DNA of 64,000 bases from Hyphomicrobium sp. NDB2Meth4. GTDB taxonomy: Bacteria > Pseudomonadota > Alphaproteobacteria > Rhizobiales > Hyphomicrobiaceae. The stretch covers positions 310,001 through 374,000 of the forward strand of contig NZ_FPEJ01000003.1 of assembly GCF_900117445.1 (NCBI RefSeq), written 5' to 3'. The first letter of the stretch is position 1. Every line of letters starts with the position of its first letter. The notes below the pieces were generated by a model. That model worked only from the letters and a program-made list of their open reading frames with translations, was not told the DNA's origin and did not search any database. This document shows, piece after piece, positions 15,225 through 23,510 of the stretch. The position numbers and the translations under genes are program-made.

Positions 15225-15677
15225 TCAGTCCGCATCGAGCGGCAAATGCCATTGCGCTGTCAGCCGATTACCGACCTTAGCGACCTTTCCGGAACGCTCC
15301 AGGTACGCAAGATTGCTCCGCACCCGTGCTCGGATGGCGACCTTCGCATCACTGCCGATGCCTTCCTTTTCCATGATTGCCGCGACGATTTCCAAGGTGG
15401 AAAGCGGCCTGCCGTCTGCCTCACGCAGCACACCCACAACCAGGCGGGATAGCTCGCCTTGCCGGAAAATGTTGACGTGCTTGGGCAGTCGTTTGTTGGG
15501 AATGTCATCGACGGAAATCGACGGGTCTAGCAACCGTAGGCACGCATCAACATGCTCTAGGCCGTGCTTCCTCGATCTGATCTGTTGCTCTAGCTGGACG
15601 ATCTCAGCAGCAAGCGTGGCTCGCTTGTTCTTGAGCGCTGATATGGCGTAGCGGTCGCCTCGTGATCTCTCTGTCAT
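15225..15677 (-). CDS. Passenger protein: coiled coil plus winged-helix-like domain
   Basis: A 150-residue protein of unknown function carried by the element. Residues about 10-45 form a coiled coil (KNKRATLAAEIVQLEQQIRS). Residues about 70-145 look like a winged helix (LSRLVVGVLREADGRPLST, then LERSGKVAKVGNRLTAQWHL). It starts 37 bp inside the right inverted repeat and ends 49 bp before the hairpin that precedes the tRNA, so the tRNA could be transcribed from the same promoter. Similar small proteins occur in accessory regions of proteobacteria; I assign no function. Confidence 0.75.
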   Translation of the reverse strand: MTERSRGDRYAISALKNKRATLAAEIVQLEQQIRSRKHGLEHVDACLRLLDPSISVDDIPNKRLPKHVNIFRQGELSRLVVGVLREADGRPLSTLEIVAAIMEKEGIGSDAKVAIRARVRSNLAYLERSGKVAKVGNRLTAQWHLPLDAD

Positions 15678-15713
15678 GCCCCGTAATGTTGGGTGCAGGG
15701 GGATTCACTTCTT

Positions 15714-15736
15714 GTGGCGTTTGCTCCACAATACCG
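15714..15736 (-). repeat. Right terminal inverted repeat of the element
   Basis: Read on the minus strand it begins CGGTATTGTGGAGCAA and matches the left end at 21 of 23 positions. Confidence 0.93.
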
Positions 15737-15744
15737 CGCGTGAA
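15737..15744. repeat. Target-site duplication, right copy (CGCGTGAA)
   Basis: Identical to 12709-12716; it belongs to the interrupted glycosyltransferase gene (codons of W-F-T-R). Confidence 0.95.
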
Positions 15745-16521
15745 CCAGCTCGCATCCGAGTTGTAGATGTTGAGCTGCGCCTGCAGGCAACCGATGCTGT
15801 CACCGCCCGCGCGCAATGCTGTCAAAGCGCGTCGCAACTGATCGGGCTCAGGCTCGTCCTCCGCATCATAGACGACGACATAATCGCCGCGCGTGATTTG
15901 CAACGCATACTGGATCGCCCGCGGCTTTGTGCGCGGCGCCCCATCGGGAACCTCGAGGATGCGCATGTGGGCATCGATCTCTGCCCCGCGCAGTGCCGCG
16001 ATCGTCTCCGCATCGACCGCTTCGACGATCAGCATCACGTCCAGCCGGTCCTTCGGGTAGTCGAGCGCGCGCAAAGCCGCGAGCAGGCCCGGAACGACGG
16101 CGGCCTCCCGGTAGAGCGGCACCAGCACGCTGTAGACCGGGAGCTGCTCCTCATCGCCAGCCCCACCGACGACCGAGGACCGACCGGCCGCCGGTGCCCG
16201 CAGCTGCCAAAGCGCGATTACCCGCAGCAGCACCACGCACAGGAAGGGCACGGCAAGGATGGCCAGCAGCACGACCAGCGCTGTTTCGGGCGCCAGCACC
16301 AGTCCTGCGATCAGAACGGCGGCGCCGCCTATCAGCGCTCGCCGCTGCCAGGGCCATAGACCCGTCGCCGCCGAAAGCTCCGGGTTGCGCGCACGCAGCC
16401 CGCCGACGGCCTCGTCCAGCCGCCTGTCGACGGTAAGCCGCCTCACTTCTGCCGGCGCGGCGTCGATATCATGCGATGCACGCGCCTGCGCACGTGCTTT
16501 GACTGCCGATGTACTCTTCAC
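15745..16521 (-). pseudogene. N-terminal part of a GT2 glycosyltransferase interrupted by the element
   Basis: The N-terminal part of a membrane GT2 enzyme of the cellulose-synthase-like type. After a GTG start at 16521 there is a cytoplasmic lead, two membrane helices (about 68-115 of the coding part), and then the nucleotide-sugar domain (YSVLVPLYREAAVVPGLLAA, KPRAIQYAL, VVYDAEDEPEP). It stops making sense at LNIYNSDASWFTRG, where the mobile element begins; the continuation is at 12708. The frame stays open into the element to 15604 but those residues are not glycosyltransferase. Without the acceptor half the product cannot be active. It is divergent from the solute-binding gene at 16635. 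Confidence 0.87.
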
Positions 16522-16634
16522 GCAGGCCCTCCCCCCGGTGGGCCGACGTTGATCTTGCCATAGTGTAGGCTTTGCCCATAGTGGCGAGTTTCGCTCACCC
16601 GCTTCGCGGATTCGACCGGCCCCCAGGCAGCTCC

Positions 16635-17549
16635 ATGCACCAGATGAACCCTGACATCCCTGCGATCCCGAGCCCAAGGCTCCTAAGCCTCGTGATTCAG
16701 AGTTCAGCGTCCCGCCTCAGCCCGCTGGCGCTCGCCGTCTTCACCCTGCTGAGCGTCCTCGTCTGCGTTCCGACGATGGTACGCGCGCAAGCAGCCGACG
16801 AGGACGTGCCAACCGCCGCCCAGGCCGACGCCGAAGAACCCTCAAAGCGCGTCGTCGTGCGCTTTCTTACCGAGGCCGACTTCCCACCCTTCAACTTCTA
16901 CGACGAGGACGGCACCCTCGTCGGTCTCAATGTCGACCTTGCCCGCGCCATCTGCAACGAGTTGAACACCGCGTGCGATATCAAGGTGCGCCCGTGGGGC
17001 GAGCTTCTTTTGGCGCTTCGCCGCGGCGAAGCCGACGCCGTCATCGCTGCCCATGCCGTGACCCCGCAAGCGCTGGCCGAGGTCGACTTCACCGACCGCT
17101 ACTTCCAGACGCCGGGCCGCTTCGCCGCGCGCAAAGGCGGCGAGCAGACGGAGATCACCCCCGAGACGCTGGAAAGCAAGCGCATCGGCGTCGCCAAGAA
17201 TTCGCCGCACGAGGCATTCCTGCGCACCTTCTACCGCTCCAGCGCCATCAAGACTTACGAGAGTCCGGACCTTGCCCGCGATGCGCTCATTCAGGGCCAG
17301 ATCGACTACATCTTCGACGACGGCATCGGCCTCATCTTCTGGCTGCACGGAACCGCATCGAAGCGGTGTTGCGAATTGAAAGGCGGTGCCTACCTCGAGC
17401 CCAAATATTTCGGCGATGGCATCGCAATCGCTGTCCCCAAAACGGACTCACAGATCAAGATGCTGCTCAACGGCGCGCTCGCGCGGCTTAGGGCAAATGG
17501 TCGCCTCGATGAGCTCGTGGAGCGCTATTTCCCGGTCAAAGTCTATTAA
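16635..17549 (+). CDS. Amino-acid-type ABC transporter substrate-binding protein
   Basis: About 304 residues from the ATG at 16635; the frame opens at a TTG at 16572, and an ATG at 16644 is another option. A hydrophobic signal segment is followed by cleavage near VRAQA. The SBP family 3 pattern is clear: FLTEADFPPFNFYDEDGTLV, then GLNVDLARAICNEL, the RRGEADAVIAA region, and the C-terminal ALARLRANGRLDELVERYFP. Such periplasmic proteins bind polar amino acids or related small molecules. No permease or ATPase gene is adjacent, so it is an orphan binding protein. Confidence 0.87.
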   Translation: MHQMNPDIPAIPSPRLLSLVIQSSASRLSPLALAVFTLLSVLVCVPTMVRAQAADEDVPTAAQADAEEPSKRVVVRFLTEADFPPFNFYDEDGTLVGLNVDLARAICNELNTACDIKVRPWGELLLALRRGEADAVIAAHAVTPQALAEVDFTDRYFQTPGRFAARKGGEQTEITPETLESKRIGVAKNSPHEAFLRTFYRSSAIKTYESPDLARDALIQGQIDYIFDDGIGLIFWLHGTASKRCCELKGGAYLEPKYFGDGIAIAVPKTDSQIKMLLNGALARLRANGRLDELVERYFPVKVY

Positions 17550-17700
17550 TAGGGCAGTTTTCCGCGCTCACAGTCGCCCAAGCGACACCGGTTAACCAGT
17601 ACGCTATGGTCAGCACGGAAACTGTCACAATACTGCAACCTGAATCCGGTCATTGGAGCCCATCGAATTCTGAGAGCCATTGGTGCTCAAAGGGATGGGT

Positions 17701-18492
17701 ATGGGACACTACCGCACGCTTTTCATCTCGGACGTTCATCTTGGAACCCGGGCGTCGCAGGCGGACCAGCTTCTGGATTTCCTGAGAGAAACCGAAGCAG
17801 ACACGATCTACCTCGTCGGCGACATCATCGACTTCTGGCGCATCCGCCGCGGCGCGATCTGGCCCCAGGCGCAGAACGACGTCCTGCAGAAGCTGCTGCG
17901 CAAGGTCCGCAAAGGCACGCGCATCGTCTTCATTCCAGGCAACCACGACGAAGGGCTGCGCCCCTACTGCGGTCAGCACTTCGGTGGCATCGAGCTGGAA
18001 CATCAGGCCGTTCACACGACTGCCGACGGCAAGCGCTATCTCGTCATTCACGGTGATGAGTTCGACGTCGTCGTACGCTACGCCCGCTGGCTCGCCTTCC
18101 TCGGCGACCGCGGCTACGAACTGGCATTGTGGATGAACCATCCGCTCAATTTCATTCGCCGCCGCTTCGGCCTCGGCTACTGGTCGCTGTCCGCCCACTT
18201 GAAGCTGCGCGTCAAGACCGCCGTGAACTTCATCGGTGAGTTCGAAAAGTCTCTGTCGGATGAGGCGCGCCGCCACGAAGTCGACGGTGTCATCTGCGGC
18301 CACATCCATCACGCCGCTTCGCGTGACATGGAAGGCGTGCACTATCTCAACTGCGGCGACTGGGTCGAAAGCTGCACGGCAATTGGCGAACGCGCTGATG
18401 GCTCTTTCGAGATGATCCGCTGGCTTGACGTCGTCAGAGAGCGCGAGCAGAAGACGGCCGCAAAGCTGGCCGAAGCGCTGCAGGTTGCGTGA
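17701..18492 (+). CDS. LpxH-like metallophosphoesterase (UDP-diacylglucosamine diphosphatase family)
   Basis: About 263 residues. Calcineurin-like metal motifs are in order: SDVHLG, GDIIDFW, GNHD and CGHIHHA. The LpxH family cleaves UDP-2,3-diacylglucosamine in lipid A synthesis. Many alphaproteobacteria use the unrelated LpxI for that step, so this longer member with a C-terminal extension may act on another nucleotide-diphospho-lipid. The start at 17701 is preferred because AAGGG lies 8 bases upstream. The stop overlaps the GT4 gene start by one base (TGATG), implying a shared job in glycolipid or envelope sugar metabolism. Confidence 0.85.
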   Translation: MGHYRTLFISDVHLGTRASQADQLLDFLRETEADTIYLVGDIIDFWRIRRGAIWPQAQNDVLQKLLRKVRKGTRIVFIPGNHDEGLRPYCGQHFGGIELEHQAVHTTADGKRYLVIHGDEFDVVVRYARWLAFLGDRGYELALWMNHPLNFIRRRFGLGYWSLSAHLKLRVKTAVNFIGEFEKSLSDEARRHEVDGVICGHIHHAASRDMEGVHYLNCGDWVESCTAIGERADGSFEMIRWLDVVREREQKTAAKLAEALQVA

Positions 18493-19559
18493 TGCGCATC
18501 CTCGTCGCGTCGGACGCTTGGCACCCCCAGGTGAACGGCGTAGTGCGCACTTACGAGCGGCTGTCGGTAGAATTGGCTGCGCTCGGCGTCGAAATGACCG
18601 TGCTCGCCCCGCACGAGTTTCGCACGCTCCCCTGCCCCACCTATCCTGAAATCAGACTGGCTCTACCTGGCCTAAGCCGCGTCGCGCGCCGCTTCGAGGC
18701 GGTGAAGCCCGACGCAGTGCATATCGCTACCGAGGGTCCTATCGGCTGGATGGCACGCCGCTACTGCCTTGCGCGCGGCATTCGCTTCACCACCAGCTTC
18801 CACACACGCTTTCCCGAGTATCTCGGCCAGCGCTTCGCCATTCCCACCGCGTGGACCACAAGCGTACTGCGCCGATTCCATAACGCCGGCGCAGGCTTGA
18901 TGGTGGCAACGCCATCCTTGAGCCGCGAGCTCGAAAGCCAAGGGTTCGAGCGCGTACTGCCTTGGACCCGCGGTATCGACACAACACTGTTCCATCCGCG
19001 CTCCGTCCGCCACTTCGGCGATGGCCCGGTATTCCTTTATGTCGGCCGGATCGCCGCCGAAAAGAACATCGAGGCCTTCCTTGATTTGAAGTTGCCCGGC
19101 CGCAAAGTGGTCGTCGGCTCAGGCCCGCTGCTGGAAGAACTGCGCACGCGCTATCCTGACGTGATTTTCACCGGCAAGCGGACGGGCGAGGCCCTTGCCG
19201 AGTGCTACGCTTCCGCCGATGTCTTCGTGTTCCCGAGCCGCACCGACACCTTCGGCATGGTGCTTCTCGAAGCCATGGCGTCAGGGCTCGCCGTTGCCGC
19301 CCTTCCTGTCTGCGGGCCACAGGACATCGTCACGGAGGGCGTCACGGGGGTGCTCTCGGCCGATCTGCGTCAAGCAGCACTCAAGGCGCTGGCGCTCGAT
19401 CGTTCCGTCATTAGCATCAAGGCCGCCGAATACAGCTGGGAGCACGCCGCGCGGCTGTTCCTGGCCAATATCACCGGCGCATGCCTTACCGGCCCCCAGC
19501 GCATGCTTGTCAGACGCAAGCTGCCGCTGGCAAAGGCCGCACGTCCCCCGCTGAGCTAA
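18492..19559 (+). CDS. GT4-family glycosyltransferase
   Basis: About 355 residues with the two-lobed GT-B fold. The N-terminal lobe begins MRILVASDAWHPQVNGVVRT, as in the MgtA/SqdX/PimB-like group. The C-terminal lobe shows VGRIAAEKN, GSGPLLEELR and the EX7E-type nucleotide-sugar segment SRTDTFGMVLLEAMASG. Likely acceptors are lipids such as diacylglycerol or phosphatidylinositol-like molecules; the donor is probably a GDP- or UDP-hexose. It is translationally coupled to the LpxH-like phosphatase gene upstream. The closing residues are basic. No membrane helix is visible. Confidence 0.88.
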   Translation: MRILVASDAWHPQVNGVVRTYERLSVELAALGVEMTVLAPHEFRTLPCPTYPEIRLALPGLSRVARRFEAVKPDAVHIATEGPIGWMARRYCLARGIRFTTSFHTRFPEYLGQRFAIPTAWTTSVLRRFHNAGAGLMVATPSLSRELESQGFERVLPWTRGIDTTLFHPRSVRHFGDGPVFLYVGRIAAEKNIEAFLDLKLPGRKVVVGSGPLLEELRTRYPDVIFTGKRTGEALAECYASADVFVFPSRTDTFGMVLLEAMASGLAVAALPVCGPQDIVTEGVTGVLSADLRQAALKALALDRSVISIKAAEYSWEHAARLFLANITGACLTGPQRMLVRRKLPLAKAARPPLS

Positions 19560-19580
19560 AACGCCCGCAGGCAGCGCAAT

Positions 19581-19811
19581 CTAGCTGCGAACCGGCTTGC
19601 GTTCGTCGTCGGCTTCGCGCTTGTCAGCCGCGAACTCAGCCTCCAGCGCCTTTTCCATCGCCACGAGATCCTGCGGCAAAGGCATGCCGAAGGCCTTCAG
19701 CTCATTCAGCTTTTCCATGAGCTGAAGATAAAGCTCGTGCTTGTCCGTCGGCTCGTTCTGCATACGCGTCAGCAGGATACCAAGCTCCGCCTTGACGTCA
19801 TCGAATGCCAT
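19581..19811 (-). CDS. Conserved small protein of unknown function
   Basis: A 76-residue, helical, mostly acidic protein (AFDDVKAELGILLTRMQ, then LYLQLMEKLNELKAFGMPLP). The ATG at 19811 has a GAGGAA ribosome site. I have the impression that similar short proteins are common in Hyphomicrobiales, but I know no function. It is convergent with the GT4 gene. Confidence 0.75.
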   Translation of the reverse strand: MAFDDVKAELGILLTRMQNEPTDKHELYLQLMEKLNELKAFGMPLPQDLVAMEKALEAEFAADKREADDERKPVRS

Positions 19812-19874
19812 TGCCGTTCCTCACCTGTTTTCACGTTCTTACTGGTCCCACGGTATATGGGCACTGGTTACCGT

Positions 19875-20621
19875 CTACTCCACGGGGAAGTCGAAATACC
19901 GCTCAGGGTAGGGTTCGCCGCGCAGGGTGTAATGCCACCACTCGCTGGGATTGTTGTAGAAGCCGCAGCCCCGCATGGCGCTTCGCAGCAGCTGCCTATT
20001 CTCCCGCTGCGCCGGACTGACCTTCCCCGTCAGCGTGTGGGACTTAAGCGAGAAACAATCAAACCCGGTTCCCATGTCGGCGCTGCCATCATCGCTGCGC
20101 ACGCCGGCCTTTGAATCGCACGCGCGCACATCCGACGGAGTGGGACGAGACGCTTCCTCTTTCTGCGCGATAGGCACGATGGTGAGATCAATCGTGCTGC
20201 CACGGCTGTGCCCTGAGCGCGAGGCGATATAGCTGTCGCGAAAAAGGTTGCGCTTTTCGACCTCTGGGTAGAACTGAGACTTCATCTTCTCGTCGCGCAG
20301 GTTGCGTCCCCAGGCAACAAACGCGTTCACCGCACGCTGCGGCCGATAGCAGTCGTACGCCTTCAGCACATAGCCGCGCGGACGCAAGTCATCTGCAGCG
20401 CACTGCAAGGCCTTCGCTGCCTGACGTGTCAGCAGGCAGCGCGGCGCCTTATACCCAGGGATTGGCCGGCCAACGAAATTCTGCGCCGTCGTATAGCGCA
20501 TTTCGACAACGAGATCGGGAACGACGGTCGACGCATCGACAAAGCCGCGCGGCGGATCACCGGCGTGTGCAGTCGCCAAGCTGGCAAGCACCACCGCGCC
20601 GGCGCCAATGAAGCGGCACAT
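19875..20621 (-). CDS. D-alanyl-D-alanine dipeptidase, VanX/DdpX-like (M15D)
   Basis: A 248-residue exported peptidase with a signal peptide ending near AHAGDP. Family M15D motifs are present: SGHSRGSTIDLTI carries the zinc ligands H and D, and EWWH near the C terminus gives the catalytic glutamate and the third ligand. It hydrolyses D-Ala-D-Ala. In Gram-negative bacteria without a vancomycin cluster such enzymes recycle wall dipeptide. No vanH/vanA homologue is nearby, so a housekeeping or nutrient role is likelier than resistance. Confidence 0.9.
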   Translation of the reverse strand: MCRFIGAGAVVLASLATAHAGDPPRGFVDASTVVPDLVVEMRYTTAQNFVGRPIPGYKAPRCLLTRQAAKALQCAADDLRPRGYVLKAYDCYRPQRAVNAFVAWGRNLRDEKMKSQFYPEVEKRNLFRDSYIASRSGHSRGSTIDLTIVPIAQKEEASRPTPSDVRACDSKAGVRSDDGSADMGTGFDCFSLKSHTLTGKVSPAQRENRQLLRSAMRGCGFYNNPSEWWHYTLRGEPYPERYFDFPVE

Positions 20622-20637
20622 GATCTGTGCTTTCTGT

Positions 20638-21105
20638 TCAGGTTTTCTGGTACGTGCCGATGATCTGCGCCTCGGCCAGCACGTGCCCCTTCATCGCCTC
20701 CAGCACCTCAGGCTTCGTTGGCGACGAAAGCCCCTCGAGCTTTGTGTCGAGCGCATAGAGCTTGAAGAAATAGCGGTGCCGCCCGATCGGCGGACATGGG
20801 CCGCCATAGCCCGTCCGCTTCCAGTCGTTGAGACCATCGCCCGTGCCTTCCGGAAGCTTGGCGACGCTCTCTGCAAATCCCTTGGTGTCGGGTGGAAGGT
20901 TGTAGAGCACCCAATGCACGTACGTCATCTTCGGCGCCTTGGGATCGGGCGCATCAGGATCATCGACGATCAACACCAGGCTTTTCGCATCCTCGGGCAC
21001 GCCCGCGAACGTCAGCGGCGGTGACACATCCGCTCCCTGGCACGTGTATTTGGCCGGGATTTCTCCGCCATCCTCGAATACGGACGATGTGATCTTCATC
21101 GACAT
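20638..21105 (-). CDS. YbhB/YbcL-family (PEBP-like) protein
   Basis: A 155-residue phosphatidylethanolamine-binding-protein-like protein. Signatures: DVSPPLTFAGVPEDAKSLVL, then DDPDAPD with YVHWVLYNLP, and GYGGPCPPIGRHRYFFKLYA. These form the anion-binding pocket of the fold. The biological role of bacterial members is unclear. It lies 12 bp downstream of ybaB on the same strand, so it may be read through from dnaX-ybaB. Confidence 0.93.
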   Translation of the reverse strand: MSMKITSSVFEDGGEIPAKYTCQGADVSPPLTFAGVPEDAKSLVLIVDDPDAPDPKAPKMTYVHWVLYNLPPDTKGFAESVAKLPEGTGDGLNDWKRTGYGGPCPPIGRHRYFFKLYALDTKLEGLSSPTKPEVLEAMKGHVLAEAQIIGTYQKT

Positions 21106-21117
21106 GGCTGCTGCACC

Positions 21118-21438
21118 CTAGAACAGCTTCATTCCCGGAGGCAGCGGAAGGCCGCCGGCCATCTCCTGCATCTTCGACTGCAGCGTCGCATCGAGCTTAG
21201 CCTTGGCATCACTCGCGGCCGCGACGACGAGATCCTCTAAGATCTCCACCTCGTCGGCCTTTGCAAGGCTCGGATCGATCCGCACCTTCTTCACATCGCC
21301 CTTGCCGCTGAGCGTGACCTTCACGAGGCCGCCGCCCGACTGGCCATCGATTTCCAGCGCGGCAAGCTCCTCTTGCATCTGTTGCACGCGGGCCTGCATC
21401 TGACCCACCTGCTTCATCATGCCCATCAGGTCTTTCAT
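21118..21438 (-). CDS. ybaB: YbaB/EbfC nucleoid-associated protein
   Basis: A 106-residue DNA-binding protein. It has the typical N-terminal helix (MKDLMGMMKQVGQMQARVQQ), the strand region GQSGGGLVKVTLSGKGDV and the C-terminal helix with KMQEMAGGLPLPPGM. It forms dimers that bind DNA broadly. It follows dnaX with a 24-bp gap, the conserved order; recR, often next, is absent here. Confidence 0.96.
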   Translation of the reverse strand: MKDLMGMMKQVGQMQARVQQMQEELAALEIDGQSGGGLVKVTLSGKGDVKKVRIDPSLAKADEVEILEDLVVAAASDAKAKLDATLQSKMQEMAGGLPLPPGMKLF

Positions 21439-21462
21439 GCGCTCATGTCTCCAATACTTGCC

Positions 21463-23301
21463 TCAGCCCGTGCCGGTCTCATCGCGCGGCGCGCTGATCA
21501 GCGGCCGAATATCCGCGATCTTTGCATCGGGAAATTGATCGAGCACCGCTTTCACTGCGGGGTGCGACCTCAACGCTTCCATCTCCGCCGCCTCGCGCTC
21601 GCGCCGCACTTCTCCGCGCGTGCGCTCGCCCTTGGCCTTCGACAGCACGACGACCCACTTGCGGCCGGTCCATCTGTTCAGCTTCTCGCGCAACTCGTTG
21701 GCAATGTGCGGCGGCGCACCCGGGAGCAGGAACATATCGATAGACCCTGCGGCCGCGTCGAACTTCACCAGGCTGACACGATCCTCCAGATGCACTTTCA
21801 GCATCATGTCGCGCCGCTCGCTCGCAATCGCGATCACGTCATCGAATGAGCGCGGATCAGCAAGAGCCGAGCCAGTGCCATCGCCCGCCAGATCATCGAG
21901 GGATGCCTCGTAATCGGCATCGAAACCGAGCCCGTCGTCGTCTGTATAATAGGCGTTGCTGTCGAACGGAATCGGCGCCGCGCTCGCCACCGCCGACATC
22001 TGCGAGCTTGGCTGGCTCTCCGGCGCTGCATTGAGCGGCGCGTTACGGCTGGCGCTCGTCTCGGCCGGCGCGGGCTTGCCACTGCGCGCCAGAGAACCTT
22101 CACCGCCGAGCATACGAATGAGTTCATCTGGCGCCGGCAGGTCGGCCGTATAAGCGAGCCGGATCAGCACCATCTCTGCAGCCGCCCGCGGATTCGCCGC
22201 CTTGCCGGTCTCCTCGCCGCCCTTCAGCAGCATCTGCCAGGCGCGCGACAGCAGTGGCACCGAAATCTGCGCGGCAATCGTCGATGCGCGGCGCTTCTCC
22301 TCCGCACTCAACGCCTCGCTGCCAGCGTCGGCACCGACAGCCTTCACGCGCGTCGCCGCATGCACGGCCTCGGCGAGGTCACCCAGCAATTGCACCGGCT
22401 CGGCGCCATCGCGATGCAGTTCATCGAGCGAGGTCAGCGCAGCTTTCACGTCACCGCGGAAGACGTGCTCCAGCAGATCGAAAATGCGCCCGCGATCCGC
22501 GAGACCGAGCATCGAGCGCACCGTCTCGACACGCACCGCGCCCTCGCCCATGGCGATCGCCTGGTCGAGCAGCGACAGGCCATCGCGCACCGACCCTTCC
22601 GCCGCGCGCGCGATCAGCGCCAATGCGTCGTCCTCTGCCTTGGCGCCTTCCTTGCTGACGATACGCGCAAAATGCGCCGACAGCTCAGGCACGTCGACGC
22701 GTCGCAGATCGAAGCGCTGCGTGCGCGACAGCACCGTCACCGGCACCTTGCGGATTTCCGTCGTCGCGAAAATGAATTTCACATGCTCTGGGGGCTCTTC
22801 CAGCGTCTTCAACAGCGCGTTGAACGCGCCCTTCGACAGCATGTGGACTTCGTCGATGATGAACACCTTGAAGCGCGCCGAGATCGGCTTGTAGCGCGCG
22901 CTTTCGATCAGCTCGCGGATATTGTCGACGCCCGTGTTCGAGGCCGCGTCCATCTCCAGCACATCGGGGTGCCGGCTCTCCATGATCTCGGCGCAATGCC
23001 GGCCGAGCTGAGGCATATCGAACGTCGGCGCCTTGGCCGTATCGGTCTCGTAATTCAGCGCCCTGGCCACGATTCGCGCCGTCGTCGTCTTGCCCACGCC
23101 GCGCACGCCGGTGAGCATATAGGCCTGCGCGATCCGACCGGACGAGAACGCGTTGCGCAGCGTCCGGACCATGGCCTCCTGGCCGATCAGGTCCTCGAAG
23201 CTCTGCGGCCGATACTTGCGCGCCAGCACGACGTACGGCTTTGCCGCCCCCGCGCCGGCAGCACCCGTCGTTTCCACATTGTCGGAGTTTTTCTTGGCCA
23301 T
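21463..23301 (-). CDS. dnaX: DNA polymerase III subunit gamma/tau
   Basis: A 612-residue clamp-loader subunit. The AAA+ core has Walker A GVRGVGKTTTARI, Walker B FIIDEVHMLS and sensor 1 FATTEIRKVP. Domain III follows, and the C-terminal tau part (about 480-612) would bind the polymerase alpha subunit. The zinc-binding cysteines found between Walker A and the next strand in E. coli are reduced to a single cysteine (LGRHCAEIMESRHPDV), a variant I associate with Hyphomicrobiales. No slippery A-tract for a gamma frameshift was noticed. It lies just downstream of the SRP RNA gene. Confidence 0.96.
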   Translation of the reverse strand: MAKKNSDNVETTGAAGAGAAKPYVVLARKYRPQSFEDLIGQEAMVRTLRNAFSSGRIAQAYMLTGVRGVGKTTTARIVARALNYETDTAKAPTFDMPQLGRHCAEIMESRHPDVLEMDAASNTGVDNIRELIESARYKPISARFKVFIIDEVHMLSKGAFNALLKTLEEPPEHVKFIFATTEIRKVPVTVLSRTQRFDLRRVDVPELSAHFARIVSKEGAKAEDDALALIARAAEGSVRDGLSLLDQAIAMGEGAVRVETVRSMLGLADRGRIFDLLEHVFRGDVKAALTSLDELHRDGAEPVQLLGDLAEAVHAATRVKAVGADAGSEALSAEEKRRASTIAAQISVPLLSRAWQMLLKGGEETGKAANPRAAAEMVLIRLAYTADLPAPDELIRMLGGEGSLARSGKPAPAETSASRNAPLNAAPESQPSSQMSAVASAAPIPFDSNAYYTDDDGLGFDADYEASLDDLAGDGTGSALADPRSFDDVIAIASERRDMMLKVHLEDRVSLVKFDAAAGSIDMFLLPGAPPHIANELREKLNRWTGRKWVVVLSKAKGERTRGEVRREREAAEMEALRSHPAVKAVLDQFPDAKIADIRPLISAPRDETGTG

Positions 23302-23417
23302 GTCTCCACCTGTGGCCCGAAGGGCCAGGGAGCAAGGCGACCCGCGGCGAGCCGCGCCCCCGCGGAGGGCGCCGCATCGCGGAGCGATGCGATCAGCGCC
23401 CGTGAGCGAAATAAAGA

Positions 23418-23510
23418 GGAGACTGACGAACGACCCGCGTCCTGATCGTTAGGGCTGCTTCCTTCCGGACCTGACCCGGTTGGCGAGGGATACGTCCGCC
23501 GCCAGTCTCC
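23418..23510 (-). ncRNA. ffs: Signal recognition particle RNA (4.5S, small bacterial type)
   Basis: On the minus strand the apical domain carries GGTCAGGTCCGGAAGGAAGC, the conserved SRP core with the GGAA tetraloop. The two ends pair as GGAGACTG with CAGTCTCC to close a single long hairpin of about 93 bases. The RNA binds Ffh for co-translational targeting. Its place just upstream of dnaX is widely conserved. Confidence 0.95.

Larger units (their letters stand above)
12717..15736. mobile_element. IS1595-family (ISXO2-like) element with passenger genes and a tRNA
   Basis: A 3020-bp element bounded by 23-bp terminal inverted repeats (12717-12739 and 15714-15736; both begin CGGTATT, 21 of 23 positions match) and perfect 8-bp target duplications. 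Contents from left to right: a 233-residue membrane protein (+), a DUF6471-like regulator (-), the ISXO2-type transposase (+), a 54-residue ribbon-helix-helix-like protein (-), a tRNA (-), and a 150-residue winged-helix protein (-). The insertion disrupted a GT2 glycosyltransferase gene. The perfect target duplication suggests a fairly recent insertion. IS1595 elements with passenger genes are known as a class; I do not recognise this particular cargo set. Confidence 0.93.

Noticed and set aside
15604-15744. C-terminal extension of the glycosyltransferase frame past the insertion point
   Set aside because: The frame stays open by chance through the inverted repeat into the element; these residues do not belong to the glycosyltransferase and overlap the 150-residue gene.
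19875-20621. Vancomycin resistance gene vanX
   Set aside because: The enzyme family is right, but there are no vanH/vanA/vanRS neighbours and the host is Gram-negative; wall dipeptide recycling is the better reading.
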